NCBI RefSeq assembly: GCF_006438955.1 | Contig: NZ_RCZK01000012.1 | Coordinates: 1-64,000 of the forward strand | Direction of reading: 5' to 3' | Length of the DNA: 64,000 nt | Source of the DNA: Sphingomonas oligophenolica | GTDB lineage: Bacteria > Pseudomonadota > Alphaproteobacteria > Sphingomonadales > Sphingomonadaceae | Shown: piece after piece, positions 18,236 to 26,630 of the stretch | Numbering within the stretch: position 1 is the stretch's first letter | Layout: each line of letters opens with the position of its first letter | Position numbers and translations under genes: made by a program | The notes under the pieces: model-generated | Told to the model about the DNA's origin: nothing | Database searches by the model: none | What the model saw: the letters and a program-made list of their open reading frames with translations, nothing else

Positions 18236-19336
18236 ATGACACCGCTGCTTCCCGAAGGGTTTCGCGACACGCTGCCACCGTTTGCCGACGCCGCGAGCGC
18301 GGTCGAGGCGCGGGTGCTGGCGGTTGCGCACAGCCATGGGTATGAACGCGCCGATCCGCCGCTTGCCGAATTCGCCGACGGCTTGGGATCGCGATTGAAG
18401 GCGGGGGGGCTGACCGACGCGGTGCGCTTCGTCGACCCGGTGTCGCAGCGCACGCTTGCGATCCGTCCCGATCTGACCGCGCAGATCGCGCGCATCGCGG
18501 CGACGCGGATGGGGCACCACCCGCGCCCCGTGCGGCTCTGTTATGCGGGCAGCGTCATGAAGCTGCGCGCCTCGCAGCTCGCGCCGGCGCGTGAATCGCG
18601 GCAGATCGGGTGCGAGCTCGTCGGGCTCGATTCGGTCGCGGCGGCGTGTGAGATCGTCGGGGTCGCGGTCGAGGGGCTCGACGCGGCGGGCGCGAGCGGC
18701 ATTTCGGTCGATTTCACGCTGCCCGACCTGGTCGACACGCTCGCGGCGGGGCCGCTGCCGGTCCCCGTTGATCGGCTCGCGGCGCTGCGCGACCGGCTCG
18801 ATGCGAAGGACGCCGGGGCGGTCGCGGCCATCGCGCCCGAGTACCTGCCGTTGATCGATGCGGCGGGGCCGTTCGCGACCGCGATGGATCGGCTGCGCGC
18901 GTTCGATTCGGGCGGCGTCCTCGCCTCGCGGCTCGACGGGCTGGCGACGATTGCGGCGTCACTCGGAGACCACGCGGCGCTGACGCTCGATCCGACCGAG
19001 CGGCACGGGTTCGAATATCAGAGCTGGCTGGGTTTTTCGCTGTTCGTCGCGGGCGCGGCGCGAGAGGTTGGGCGCGGCGGCACCTATCTGGTGATGCACG
19101 AGAACGGCGCGGAGGAAACCGCGACGGGCTTTTCGCTGTTCGCGGATGCGCTGGTGGCGAGCGCGGCCTCGGTCGAGCGTCGCCGCCTGTTCCTGCCGCT
19201 GGGCACGTCCGCCGGCGACGGCGCGGCGATGCGCGCGGCGGGGTGGGTCACGGTGACCGCGCTGACCGCGGCGGACACGCCGCAAACGCAGCTCGCGACG
19301 CATCTATGGGTGGATGGCGCGGCGCGCGCGCTGTAG
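18236..19336 (+). CDS. hisZ: ATP phosphoribosyltransferase regulatory subunit HisZ
   Basis: HisZ is a catalytically dead HisRS-like protein that pairs with short-form HisG to start histidine synthesis. The 366 residues begin [12 protein letters not shown] and show the class II synthetase motif-2-like block [11 protein letters not shown], but it lacks the anticodon-binding domain, as expected. hisG is not adjacent here. The ATG at 18236 starts the conserved region; an in-frame GTG at 18218 is possible. It lies 25 bases after serA and 29 bases before purA, so the three are likely cotranscribed. Confidence 0.93.
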   Translation: MTPLLPEGFRDTLPPFADAASAVEARVLAVAHSHGYERADPPLAEFADGLGSRLKAGGLTDAVRFVDPVSQRTLAIRPDLTAQIARIAATRMGHHPRPVRLCYAGSVMKLRASQLAPARESRQIGCELVGLDSVAAACEIVGVAVEGLDAAGASGISVDFTLPDLVDTLAAGPLPVPVDRLAALRDRLDAKDAGAVAAIAPEYLPLIDAAGPFATAMDRLRAFDSGGVLASRLDGLATIAASLGDHAALTLDPTERHGFEYQSWLGFSLFVAGAAREVGRGGTYLVMHENGAEETATGFSLFADALVASAASVERRRLFLPLGTSAGDGAAMRAAGWVTVTALTAADTPQTQLATHLWVDGAARAL

Positions 19337-19365
19337 GCGAACACGTCAATTCCGAGGAGAATCAG

Positions 19366-20655
19366 GTGGCCAACGTAGCAGTCATCGGCGCGCAATGGGG
19401 CGACGAGGGCAAGGGCAAGATCGTCGACTGGCTCGCCGAGCGCGCCGACATGGTGGTGCGGTTCCAGGGCGGGCATAACGCCGGGCACACGCTGGTCGTC
19501 GGCAACGTCACGTACAAGCTGTCGCTGCTGCCGTCGGGGATCGTGCGGGGTACGCCGTCGGTGATCGGCAATGGCGTCGTGCTCGATCCGTGGGCGCTGA
19601 AGGCGGAGATCGAGCGGCTCGGGCAGCAGGGCGTGGTCGCGACCCCCGACACGCTGCGGATCGCGGACAATTGCGCGCTGATCCTGCCGTTCCATCGCGA
19701 CCTCGATTCGCTGCGCGAGGACGCGAGCGGCGCGGGCAAGATCGGGACGACGCGGCGCGGGATCGGCCCCGCTTATGAAGACAAGGTCGGGCGGCGTGCG
19801 ATCCGCGTCTGCGACCTGGCGCATCTCGACGAGCTGGAGCCGCAGCTCGACCGGCTGACCGCGCACCACGACGCACTGCGTGCCGGGTTCGGCGAACCGC
19901 CGATCGACCGCGCTGCGTTGGTCGCCGAATTGGCTGCGATCGCGGGGTTCGTCCTGCCGTTCGCCAAGCCGGTATGGCGCGACCTCAACGCGGCGCGCGC
20001 GGCGGGCAAGCGGATCCTGTTCGAGGGCGCGCAGGGGGTACTGCTCGACGTCGATCACGGCACCTATCCGTTCGTCACCTCGTCGAACACCGTCGCGGGT
20101 GCCGCGGCGGCGGGGTCGGGGATCGGGCCATCGGGGGTCGGCTTCGTGCTCGGGATCGCCAAGGCCTACACCACACGCGTCGGTTCGGGGCCGTTTCCGA
20201 CCGAGCTCGAGGACGAGACCGGGCAGCGGCTCGGCGAGCGGGGGCATGAATTCGGCACCGTCACCGGGCGCAAGCGGCGGTGCGGCTGGTTCGATGCGGT
20301 GCTGGTCCGGCAATCGGCTGCGGTCGGGGGAATCACAGGAATCGCGCTGACCAAGATCGACGTGCTCGACGGGTTCGAGACGGTGCAGATCTGCATCGGC
20401 TATCGGTTGCGGGGGGAGGAGATCGACTATTTCCCCGCCCATGCCGCCGACCAGGCGCTGGTCGAGCCGATTTTCGAAGAGGTCGAGGGGTGGCAGGAAT
20501 CGACCGCGGGGGCGCGGAGCTGGGCCGACCTGCCCGCGGCGGCGATCAAATATATCCGGCGGATCGAGGAACTGATCCGCTGCCCGGTGGCGCTGGTGTC
20601 GACCAGCCCCGAACGCGCGGACACGATTTTGGTACGCGATCCGTTCGCCGACTGA
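19366..20655 (+). CDS. purA: Adenylosuccinate synthetase
   Basis: PurA joins IMP and aspartate with GTP to make adenylosuccinate, the first AMP-specific step. The 429 residues carry the N-terminal [19 protein letters not shown]-loop, [32 protein letters not shown], and the [24 protein letters not shown] signature. The GTG at 19366, with GAGGAGA six to twelve bases upstream, is the start; the frame extends upstream inside hisZ in another frame. A GC-rich hairpin follows the stop. Confidence 0.98.
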   Translation: MANVAVIGAQWGDEGKGKIVDWLAERADMVVRFQGGHNAGHTLVVGNVTYKLSLLPSGIVRGTPSVIGNGVVLDPWALKAEIERLGQQGVVATPDTLRIADNCALILPFHRDLDSLREDASGAGKIGTTRRGIGPAYEDKVGRRAIRVCDLAHLDELEPQLDRLTAHHDALRAGFGEPPIDRAALVAELAAIAGFVLPFAKPVWRDLNAARAAGKRILFEGAQGVLLDVDHGTYPFVTSSNTVAGAAAAGSGIGPSGVGFVLGIAKAYTTRVGSGPFPTELEDETGQRLGERGHEFGTVTGRKRRCGWFDAVLVRQSAAVGGITGIALTKIDVLDGFETVQICIGYRLRGEEIDYFPAHAADQALVEPIFEEVEGWQESTAGARSWADLPAAAIKYIRRIEELIRCPVALVSTSPERADTILVRDPFAD

Positions 20656-20661
20656 CGACGC

Positions 20662-20687
20662 GCGGGCGCTCCGGTGGGAACGCCCGC
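20662..20687 (+). terminator. GC hairpin after purA, possible terminator
   Basis: GCGGGCG (20662-20668) pairs perfectly with CGCCCGC (20681-20687) seven bases beyond the purA stop. There is no T-run after the stem, so it is at most a weak or Rho-assisted terminator. It lies in the gap between convergent purA and the Thr/Pro-rich protein gene. Confidence 0.4.
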
Positions 20688-20703
20688 GGTCATGACCAGC
20701 TGA

Positions 20704-21045
20704 TTATTTCGGCGGGGTGGTCGGGGTAGGATCGGACATCGTGCCGGGATCGGTGGTCATCGATCCGTCCCCGGCCGGAGGTGCCGCCGAGGTATCGTCG
20801 GCAGATGGCATTTTCGCCGAATCGGGGATCGTCGGATCGGGGGTCATCGTCGACGATGTGGACGGGCTGGGCGTCGAGGTCGGCGCGGTCGTCCGCTTCG
20901 CCTTCTTGGCCTTGCCGGTCGTCATCGGCGGGGTCGTATCGGGCATCGTTGTTTGCGGGGTGGTGGTCTGCGGGCTCATCTGCGCGAGGGCGGCACCCGA
21001 TGTCGCCATCGCGGCGGCGGCAGCTATCGTCAGCATCATACGCAT
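20704..21045 (-). CDS. Secreted Thr/Pro/Ser-rich low-complexity protein
   Basis: A 113-residue protein with a clear signal peptide (MRMMLTIAAAAAMATSGAALAQ) followed by a mature part made almost wholly of Thr, Pro, Ser, Met and Asp, with short TTTPxTTMPDTTPP-like runs and one basic patch (GKAKKAKR). No folded domain is evident. The ATG at 21045 is preceded by AGGAGA. A periplasmic or surface disordered protein of unknown role; similar small Thr-rich proteins are common but unstudied in sphingomonads. Confidence 0.7.
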   Translation of the reverse strand: MRMMLTIAAAAAMATSGAALAQMSPQTTTPQTTMPDTTPPMTTGKAKKAKRTTAPTSTPSPSTSSTMTPDPTIPDSAKMPSADDTSAAPPAGDGSMTTDPGTMSDPTPTTPPK

Positions 21046-21202
21046 CGTATTTCTCCTGTGGGTCACGGGATATCAACCCACCGGTACAAAGGTCCGTTCC
21101 GGGATCGATCGCCCATTCCGACCGGGTCGTCGCGGAGTCGAGCCGGAGCTGCGGCGAACCGAGTAAGCCCCTAAAAAATAATAATAAAGTTGAGCGCGAA
21201 TG

Positions 21203-22273
21203 CTAGCCGCACTGGCCGCGGTGGAGCAGGAACTGGTCGGCGAGGACCAGTGCGACCATCGCCTCGACGACGGGCACCCCGCGGATGCCGACGCAGGGGT
21301 CGTGGCGGCCCTTGGTCGCGAGGTCGGTCGCCGCGCCGTCGCGGGTGATCGTTTCGACCGGGGTCAGGATCGAACTGGTCGGCTTGAACGCGACGCGGAC
21401 GCGGATCGGCTGACCGGTCGCGATCCCGCCCGCGATCCCGCCGGCATGGTTGGCGAGGAATTGGGGGCCGTCCGCGTCGCCGGGGCGCATCGCGTCGGCA
21501 TTCGCTTCGCCGGTGAGCGCCGCCGCGGCGAACCCGTCGCCGATCTCGACGCCCTTGACCGCGTTGATCCCCATGCATGCGTGCGCGAGCTCGGCGTCGA
21601 GCTTGGCATAGAGCGGCGCGCCCCAGCCCGCGGGGACGCCCACCGCCTCGCACGCGATCACCGCGCCGAGCGACGAGCCGGCTTTGCGCGCGGCGTCGAC
21701 CGCGGCTTCCCAGCGCAGCGCGGCGGCGGGGTCGGGGCAGAAGAACGGGTTGGCGTCGATCGCGGCGTCGTCGAACGCGGCATAGTCGATCCCGTCGCCG
21801 CCGATCGCTTCGACCCAGCCGCGGATGCGGACACTGGGGATGACGAGCCGCGCGACCCCGCCCGCGGCGACGCGACTGGCGGTTTCGCGCGCGCTCGATC
21901 GACCGCCACCGCGATAGTCACGGAAGCCGTATTTGGCGTCATAGGCGTAGTCGGCATGGCCGGGGCGATAGGCCTTGGCGACGTCCGAATAATCCTTCGA
22001 GCGCTGGTCGGCATTCTCGATCATCAGGCTGATCGGGGTGCCGGTGGTCCGGCCCTCGAATACGCCCGACAGGATGCAGACCTGATCGGGCTCGCGGCGC
22101 TGGGTGGTGAAGCGCGACGTGCCGGGGCGGCGCTTGTCGAGCCACGGTTGGAGATCGGCTTCGCTCAGCGCGATTCCGGGAGGGCAGCCGTCGACCACCG
22201 CGCCGATCGCGGGCCCGTGCGATTCGCCCCAGGTGGTGAAGCGGAACAGGTGACCGAAGCTGTTGAGGCTCAT
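21203..22273 (-). CDS. aroC: Chorismate synthase
   Basis: AroC makes chorismate from EPSP with reduced FMN, the last shikimate step and the source of substrate for the chorismate mutase at 9.1 kb. The 356 residues contain [13 protein letters not shown] at the N-terminus, the [29 protein letters not shown] block and the [23 protein letters not shown] block. A perfect 19-base palindrome sits nine bases upstream of the ATG (separate entry), suggesting direct repression. Confidence 0.97.
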   Translation of the reverse strand: MSLNSFGHLFRFTTWGESHGPAIGAVVDGCPPGIALSEADLQPWLDKRRPGTSRFTTQRREPDQVCILSGVFEGRTTGTPISLMIENADQRSKDYSDVAKAYRPGHADYAYDAKYGFRDYRGGGRSSARETASRVAAGGVARLVIPSVRIRGWVEAIGGDGIDYAAFDDAAIDANPFFCPDPAAALRWEAAVDAARKAGSSLGAVIACEAVGVPAGWGAPLYAKLDAELAHACMGINAVKGVEIGDGFAAAALTGEANADAMRPGDADGPQFLANHAGGIAGGIATGQPIRVRVAFKPTSSILTPVETITRDGAATDLATKGRHDPCVGIRGVPVVEAMVALVLADQFLLHRGQCG

Positions 22274-22281
22274 GCCGCAAT

Positions 22282-22300
22282 TTGCCTAAAAATTAGGCAA
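22282..22300 (-). promoter_or_regulatory. Palindromic operator upstream of aroC
   Basis: TTGCCTAA and its exact complement TTAGGCAA flank AAA, a perfect 8+3+8 inverted repeat centred 18 bases before the aroC ATG. It is AT-richer than its surroundings, contains no T-run and lies in the ribosome-site/promoter zone, so a dimeric repressor site is more likely than a terminator. I cannot name the regulator. Confidence 0.6.
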
Positions 22301-22441
22301 CATTGACGACTGTTACACGGAATCGGGTTTTTGACGCCCTCTGCGGTAATGGGGACCGAACGACGTGAGCGGGGGCTGGCGGGGACCGTTGGCATGACGC
22401 CATCCTGCCACAGCAACGGCGTGTAGGACAGCGCCGCGAGG

Positions 22442-22696
22442 CTAGGCAGCGTCGCGCGCGGTTCGGCTCATATCGCCGCGACCGGCGATGAGCGCCTCGA
22501 TCGAAATATCCTCGTCGAGTTCGTCCCAGTGGAGCCCGCTGGGGCTGATCCAGACCTTGTTGCGATCGGCGGGCGAGCCCAGGAGCAGCCGTGGGTACCA
22601 GGCGAGCGGGACGCCGAGCGTGCGACCGTCGTCGAGCCGCACCCACATCTGGTCCTCGTCGAACTCAACGCTCGTCGCGCGTACCGAAATGCTCAT
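22442..22696 (-). CDS. DUF2442 protein
   Basis: An 84-residue small protein of the DUF2442 family, recognised by the central pattern VRLDDGRTLGVPLAWYPRLL and the SGLHWDELDEDISIEALI tail. The ATG at 22696 starts MSISVRATSVEFDE; a GTG three codons upstream is also in frame. It overlaps the DUF4160 gene by 32 bases, and both follow fabI. DUF2442 and DUF4160 genes often occur as an adjacent pair, which has led to the idea of a toxin-antitoxin-like unit; that is not established. Confidence 0.85.
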   Translation of the reverse strand: MSISVRATSVEFDEDQMWVRLDDGRTLGVPLAWYPRLLLGSPADRNKVWISPSGLHWDELDEDISIEALIAGRGDMSRTARDAA

Positions 22697-22925
22697 GCCA
22701 TGCACTCACGATCTCTTGCCTGCGGAGACCGACCTGCTCGCTGATCCAGCGCTGCGTACGGGCATCCAATCCGTGGTTATAGGCGAAGGTCACCTCGGGA
22801 TAAAGCCAGAGCTTGGCGTCGCCCACGCCGCGTCTGGCGACGTGGATGTGGACGGGTTCGCGGGGATCTCCTTCGCTAGAGTAGAAGTGGAAGCGAAAGC
22901 CGCGCTCGACGAAGACGACCGGCAC
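22665..22925 (-). CDS. DUF4160 protein
   Basis: An 86-residue protein of the DUF4160 family: it has the conserved FxFxFYSSEGDPREPVHIHVAR block with paired His residues, the KLWLYPEVTFAYN strand and a C-terminal WISEQVGLRRQEIVSAWHEHF helix. Start is a GTG at 22925, only ten bases after the fabI stop, so it is probably expressed from the fabI transcript. It overlaps the DUF2442 gene. The ordering toxin-like/small partner resembles TA modules, but function is unknown. Confidence 0.85.
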   Translation of the reverse strand: MPVVFVERGFRFHFYSSEGDPREPVHIHVARRGVGDAKLWLYPEVTFAYNHGLDARTQRWISEQVGLRRQEIVSAWHEHFGTRDER

Positions 22926-22935
22926 CCGCTCCTCG

Positions 22936-23739
22936 TCACGCCAGCGCGATGTCGGGCGCGTCTTCGGCCTTCATGCCGATCACGTTGTAGCCCGCATCGA
23001 CGTGGTGGGTTTCGCCGGTCACGCCGCTGGCGAGGTCGCTGAGCAGGTAGAGCGCGGCGCCGCCGACGTCCTCGATCGTGACGTTGCGCTTCAAGGGCGA
23101 ATTGAGTTCGTTCCATTTCAGGATCAGGCGGAAATCGCCGATCCCGCTCGCCGCCAATGTCTTGATCGGGCCTGCCGAGATCGCGTTGACGCGGATGTTG
23201 TCGCGGCCGAGGTCGACGCTGAGATACTGGACGCTGGTTTCGAGCGCGGCCTTGGCGACGCCCATGACGTTGTAATGCGGGATGACCTTTTCGGCGCCGT
23301 AATAGCTCAGCGTCAGCAGGCTGCCGCCGGGATTCATCATCGCCGCGGCGCGCTGCGCGATCGCGACGAACGAATAGACGCTGATGTTCATCGTCATCAG
23401 GAAATTGTCGAGACTGGTATCGACGAACCGCCCGCGCAGTTCGTTCTTGTCCGAGAAACCGATCGCGTGGACGACGAAGTCGATCGTCGGCCAATCCTGC
23501 GCCAATGCCGCGAAGGTGCGGTCGAGCGCCGCCATGTCGCCGACGTCGCAATCGTAGAGCCGCGCGGTGCCGAGCTGTTCGGCGAGCGGGCGGACGCGTT
23601 TCGCCATCGTGTCGCCCTGGTAGCTGAACGCGAGTTCCGCGCCCGCTTCGGACAGTTTCTGCGCGATCCCCCACGCCAGCGACTTGTCGTTGGCGAGCCC
23701 CATGATGAGCCCGCGTTTTCCCGCCATCAATCCGTTCAC
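22936..23739 (-). CDS. fabI: Enoyl-[acyl-carrier-protein] reductase (NADH)
   Basis: FabI reduces enoyl-ACP in each cycle of fatty acid elongation and is the target of triclosan and isoniazid-type inhibitors. The 267 residues are a short-chain dehydrogenase with the divergent GLANDKSLAWGIA nucleotide motif. The catalytic residues Tyr146, Tyr156 and Lys163 are all present (SYYGAEKVIPHYNVMGVAK). The GTG at 23739 gives the usual MxGLMxGKRGLIMG start and overlaps the YihY stop (GTGA); an ATG at 23727 is the alternative. Two small genes follow closely. Confidence 0.96.
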   Translation of the reverse strand: MNGLMAGKRGLIMGLANDKSLAWGIAQKLSEAGAELAFSYQGDTMAKRVRPLAEQLGTARLYDCDVGDMAALDRTFAALAQDWPTIDFVVHAIGFSDKNELRGRFVDTSLDNFLMTMNISVYSFVAIAQRAAAMMNPGGSLLTLSYYGAEKVIPHYNVMGVAKAALETSVQYLSVDLGRDNIRVNAISAGPIKTLAASGIGDFRLILKWNELNSPLKRNVTIEDVGGAALYLLSDLASGVTGETHHVDAGYNVIGMKAEDAPDIALA

Positions 23740-24701
23740 GCCGTTACCGCCTCCGCTGTCGCATCGTCATCCTCTAGCGCCGCTTCGGGGGGGTCCGCCA
23801 GCGCCGCGTTGAGATGCGCACCGAATACCAGTCCGAGCCCGATCAGATAAAAGAACAGCAGCATCACCACGACCCCCGCCAAACTGCCGTACGTCAGGTC
23901 GTAGCCACCGAGCGACGACAGGACGAGCGGCAGCCCCGCGGTCATGCTGATCCACCACAAGGTCGTGAACAGCGCGCCGGGCCATTTGCGGCTCGAGGTG
24001 TAGCGATATTTCGACGGCGTGACCGAATAGAACAGCAGGAACAACGCGCCGAACATCACCAGCCCGGGGACGATGCGGGCGATCCCGAGCCACCCGGCGG
24101 CATCCTGTGCGAAGGGGAGGAGGCGATAGATGAACTGTTCGGCGGCGGTCAGCAGCCCCTGGACCAGGAACGAGATCAGCGCGAGGATCACCGAGCCGAC
24201 GATCGCGAGGCTCAAGCCTAGCCGTGCGCGCCAAATCGCGGCGCTGGCCGTGGTGCCATAAGCGCGGCGGAAGATTTCGCGGATGGTTTCGACGAAGCTG
24301 CCGACGGTCCACAGACCGACCAGCGCACCGAGCCACAGCAGCGATCCCTGGCGCGCGCTTAGCACGTCGGCGATCGGCTTGCGCAGGATGTCGCCGACAT
24401 TGGGGGGCAGGAGGCGAAGAAAACTCACGACCGCGCGCTGGGTCTCTTCGCTCTGGCCGAGCAGCGACAGCACCGCGGCGGCGACGATGAAGAACGGGAA
24501 CACCGTCATCAGCGCGAGATAGGCGAGGTTGCCCGCATAGATGAACCCGTCGGTATAGACGCCGATCGAGGTGCGTTTGAGGACTTCGAAGGCGTAGCTG
24601 CCCGGCCTTACCTTCGCGAGATGGCGATCGAAGTGCGAGCGTGCTCGACTGGGGTCGCGACCGCGTTCTTCGGGCGTCGGGGCGACAGGCTCGTCGGTCA
24701 C
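23736..24701 (-). CDS. YihY/BrkB-family inner-membrane protein
   Basis: A 321-residue polytopic membrane protein of the YihY (formerly RNase BN) family. A soluble N-terminal stretch (1-35) is followed by about six membrane helices, including FIYAGNLAYLALMTVFPFFIVAAAVLSLLG, ending in a charged acidic tail (PPEAALEDDDATAEA). Function unknown; not a nuclease despite old annotation. The GTG start at 24701 lies six bases after the DnaJ-like gene's stop, and the stop overlaps fabI, so it sits in one operon with both. Confidence 0.9.
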   Translation of the reverse strand: MTDEPVAPTPEERGRDPSRARSHFDRHLAKVRPGSYAFEVLKRTSIGVYTDGFIYAGNLAYLALMTVFPFFIVAAAVLSLLGQSEETQRAVVSFLRLLPPNVGDILRKPIADVLSARQGSLLWLGALVGLWTVGSFVETIREIFRRAYGTTASAAIWRARLGLSLAIVGSVILALISFLVQGLLTAAEQFIYRLLPFAQDAAGWLGIARIVPGLVMFGALFLLFYSVTPSKYRYTSSRKWPGALFTTLWWISMTAGLPLVLSSLGGYDLTYGSLAGVVVMLLFFYLIGLGLVFGAHLNAALADPPEAALEDDDATAEAVTA

Positions 24702-24707
24702 GCTGGA

Positions 24708-25661
24708 TCAGACTCCCAGGGACGCACGCGGGTTCCCGGCACCGGTCCAGGTTTCGACGAACGCGGTCAACGCCGCATCGTCGGCGGGCAGATCGACCAT
24801 CAGCGTGACGAGCTGGTCGCCGCGCGTACCATGGCCCGCGCCCGCTTTGCGGTGGAATCCCTTGCCCTTGAGCCGCAGCACCTTGCCCGACGAGGTGCCC
24901 TTCGGGATGGTCAGCATCACCGCGCTGTCGACTGTCGGCGCGCGGACCGACCCGCCGAGCACCGCTTCGGCGAGGGTGATCGGCAGGTCGAGCCGGACGT
25001 CGTCGCCATCACGGGTGAAGAAGCGGTGCGGCTGGACCTCGATCGTGACGGTCGCGTCGCCAGCGCCGCCAGGGCCGGTTTCGCCCTTGCCCGCAAGCCG
25101 CATCTGGGTGCCGGTGTCGACACCTGCGGGCAGCTTCAGGTCGATCGTCTTGCCATCGGCCAGCGTCACCCGCTGCGGCGCGAGCGTCGCGGCATCGACG
25201 AACGGCACCTTGAGCCGATAGTCGATGTTCGCACCCTTGGCCGCGGCCTGGCGCCCGAAGCCGCTCGAAAAACCGCCGCCGCGCGCCTGGCGACCGCCGA
25301 ACAGCCCCTCGAAGATGTCGGACATGTCGGGATTCTCGCCGCCGCCGCCGAATTCGAATCCCTGGCTCGAAAACCCGCCGCTCTGGCCGCCGGGACGCGG
25401 GCGCGCGCCGCCATAGCCCCCACCGAACGGCGAGGTGGGATTGCCGTCGCCATCGATCTCGCCGCGGTCGAACCGCGCGCGCTTGTCCTTGTCGGTGAGC
25501 AGGTCGTACGCGTTGGTGACCAGGCTGAACCGTTCGGACGCCTTGGGGTTGTCCTTGTTGCGATCGGGATGAAGCTCTTTGGCGAGCTTGCGATACGCTT
25601 TCTTGATGTCTGCCTCGGACGCGCCCCTCGCGACGCCCAAGGTCTGATATGGATCGGCCAT
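24708..25661 (-). CDS. DnaJ-class cochaperone lacking the zinc finger (CbpA-like)
   Basis: A 317-residue J-domain protein that would stimulate an Hsp70 ATPase. J-domain 1-65 with the HPD motif at residues 31-33, a Gly/Phe-rich linker (about 85-140, GGGYGGARPRPGGQSGG), then the two C-terminal substrate-binding beta domains (LAPQRVTLADGKTIDLKLPAGVDTG..., VEVQPHRFFTRDG). No CxxCxGxG repeats, so it is a type II/CbpA-like protein. It is the first gene of the run dnaJ-like, yihY, fabI and the small pair. Confidence 0.93.
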   Translation of the reverse strand: MADPYQTLGVARGASEADIKKAYRKLAKELHPDRNKDNPKASERFSLVTNAYDLLTDKDKRARFDRGEIDGDGNPTSPFGGGYGGARPRPGGQSGGFSSQGFEFGGGGENPDMSDIFEGLFGGRQARGGGFSSGFGRQAAAKGANIDYRLKVPFVDAATLAPQRVTLADGKTIDLKLPAGVDTGTQMRLAGKGETGPGGAGDATVTIEVQPHRFFTRDGDDVRLDLPITLAEAVLGGSVRAPTVDSAVMLTIPKGTSSGKVLRLKGKGFHRKAGAGHGTRGDQLVTLMVDLPADDAALTAFVETWTGAGNPRASLGV

Positions 25662-25733
25662 CGAGTCCCCGGTTGGTGTGTTAGGCGGCTATGTGGGGCA
25701 CGCGGCCCGAAAGCGCAATTATGCCCAGCCCTT

Positions 25734-26630
25734 CTACGCCGCCACGTCCTCGACCGGGGCGACATCGACGCTGACGTCCATCGCCTGCGCGCCCGATCCG
25801 AGCACCACGCCGTCGACCGGCGCGATTTCCGCATAGTCGCGGCCCACCGCCATGACGATATGGTCGCTCGCCATCCAGATCGCGTTGGTCGGGTCTAGCC
25901 CAACCCAGCCGTGATGCGGGCCGCACCACAGCAGTACCCAGGCATGGGTCGCGTCGGCGCCGACCAGCCGCGGTTTTCCGGGCGGCGGGATGGTGCGGAT
26001 ATAGCCCGAGGCATAGGCGGCGGGGAGGCCCGCGGCGCGCAGGCCGGTGATCATGATCTGCGCGAAGTCCTGGCATACGCCCTTGCGCTGGAGGAATGCG
26101 TGGTGCGGGATCGTGTCGACCAGCGTGGCGGTCGCGTCGAAGGTGAACTCCGCCTCGATCCGGCGGGCGAGCGCGATCCCGGCGTCGAGCGCGCCGCGCG
26201 CGGGATCGAGATCGCGCGCGCACCAGTCCGCGATCGCGGCGTCGAGCGGGATCAGCGGCGAGGGGAAGAGATAGTTGGCCGGCCCCATCGCCGACAGGTC
26301 GCGGCTGTCGCGCGCCCAGGCCGCGACCTCGGCCAAGGTCGGGTCGGTCGGCGATGGGATCGGCACCAGCCGGTCGACGACGACGCGCGCGCAGCTGTCG
26401 ATCGTCAGCGTCCGGACCGGCGAATCGACCACCAGCCGGGTGACGTTGGCGAGCCCTGCCTCGGCGCGCCCCGGCGACAGCCGCCCCGCGGGTTCGACCC
26501 CGAGCGAGTAGGATTCGAGGCGCTGGCCCGGCCAGTCGATCGGCTTGAGGCGCAGGTTGCACCGCGCGAACTTGACCTGGCCGCCATAGTCGAAGCGGGT
26601 GACGTGGCGGATGTCGTAGATCATCGTCAT
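25734..26630 (-). CDS. Transglutaminase-like cysteine protease
   Basis: A 298-residue protein with the bacterial transglutaminase N-terminal region (about 1-85, starting YDIRHVTRFDYGG) and the transglutaminase-like core. The triad is visible: Cys186 in KGVCQDFAQ, His229 in DATHAWVLLW, and Asp246 in GLDPTNA. Likely a protease or peptidase/acyltransferase, intracellular because no signal peptide is seen. Its ATG overlaps the stop of the fused ATP-grasp/alpha-E gene as ATGA. This gene set is a recurrent bacterial cluster predicted to modify or cleave peptides. Confidence 0.9.
   Translation of the reverse strand: MTMIYDIRHVTRFDYGGQVKFARCNLRLKPIDWPGQRLESYSLGVEPAGRLSPGRAEAGLANVTRLVVDSPVRTLTIDSCARVVVDRLVPIPSPTDPTLAEVAAWARDSRDLSAMGPANYLFPSPLIPLDAAIADWCARDLDPARGALDAGIALARRIEAEFTFDATATLVDTIPHHAFLQRKGVCQDFAQIMITGLRAAGLPAAYASGYIRTIPPPGKPRLVGADATHAWVLLWCGPHHGWVGLDPTNAIWMASDHIVMAVGRDYAEIAPVDGVVLGSGAQAMDVSVDVAPVEDVAA

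Noticed and set aside
22936..23674. Possible further ORF on the minus strand over fabI
   Set aside because: Shadow frame of fabI; no family features, while fabI itself has a complete catalytic set.
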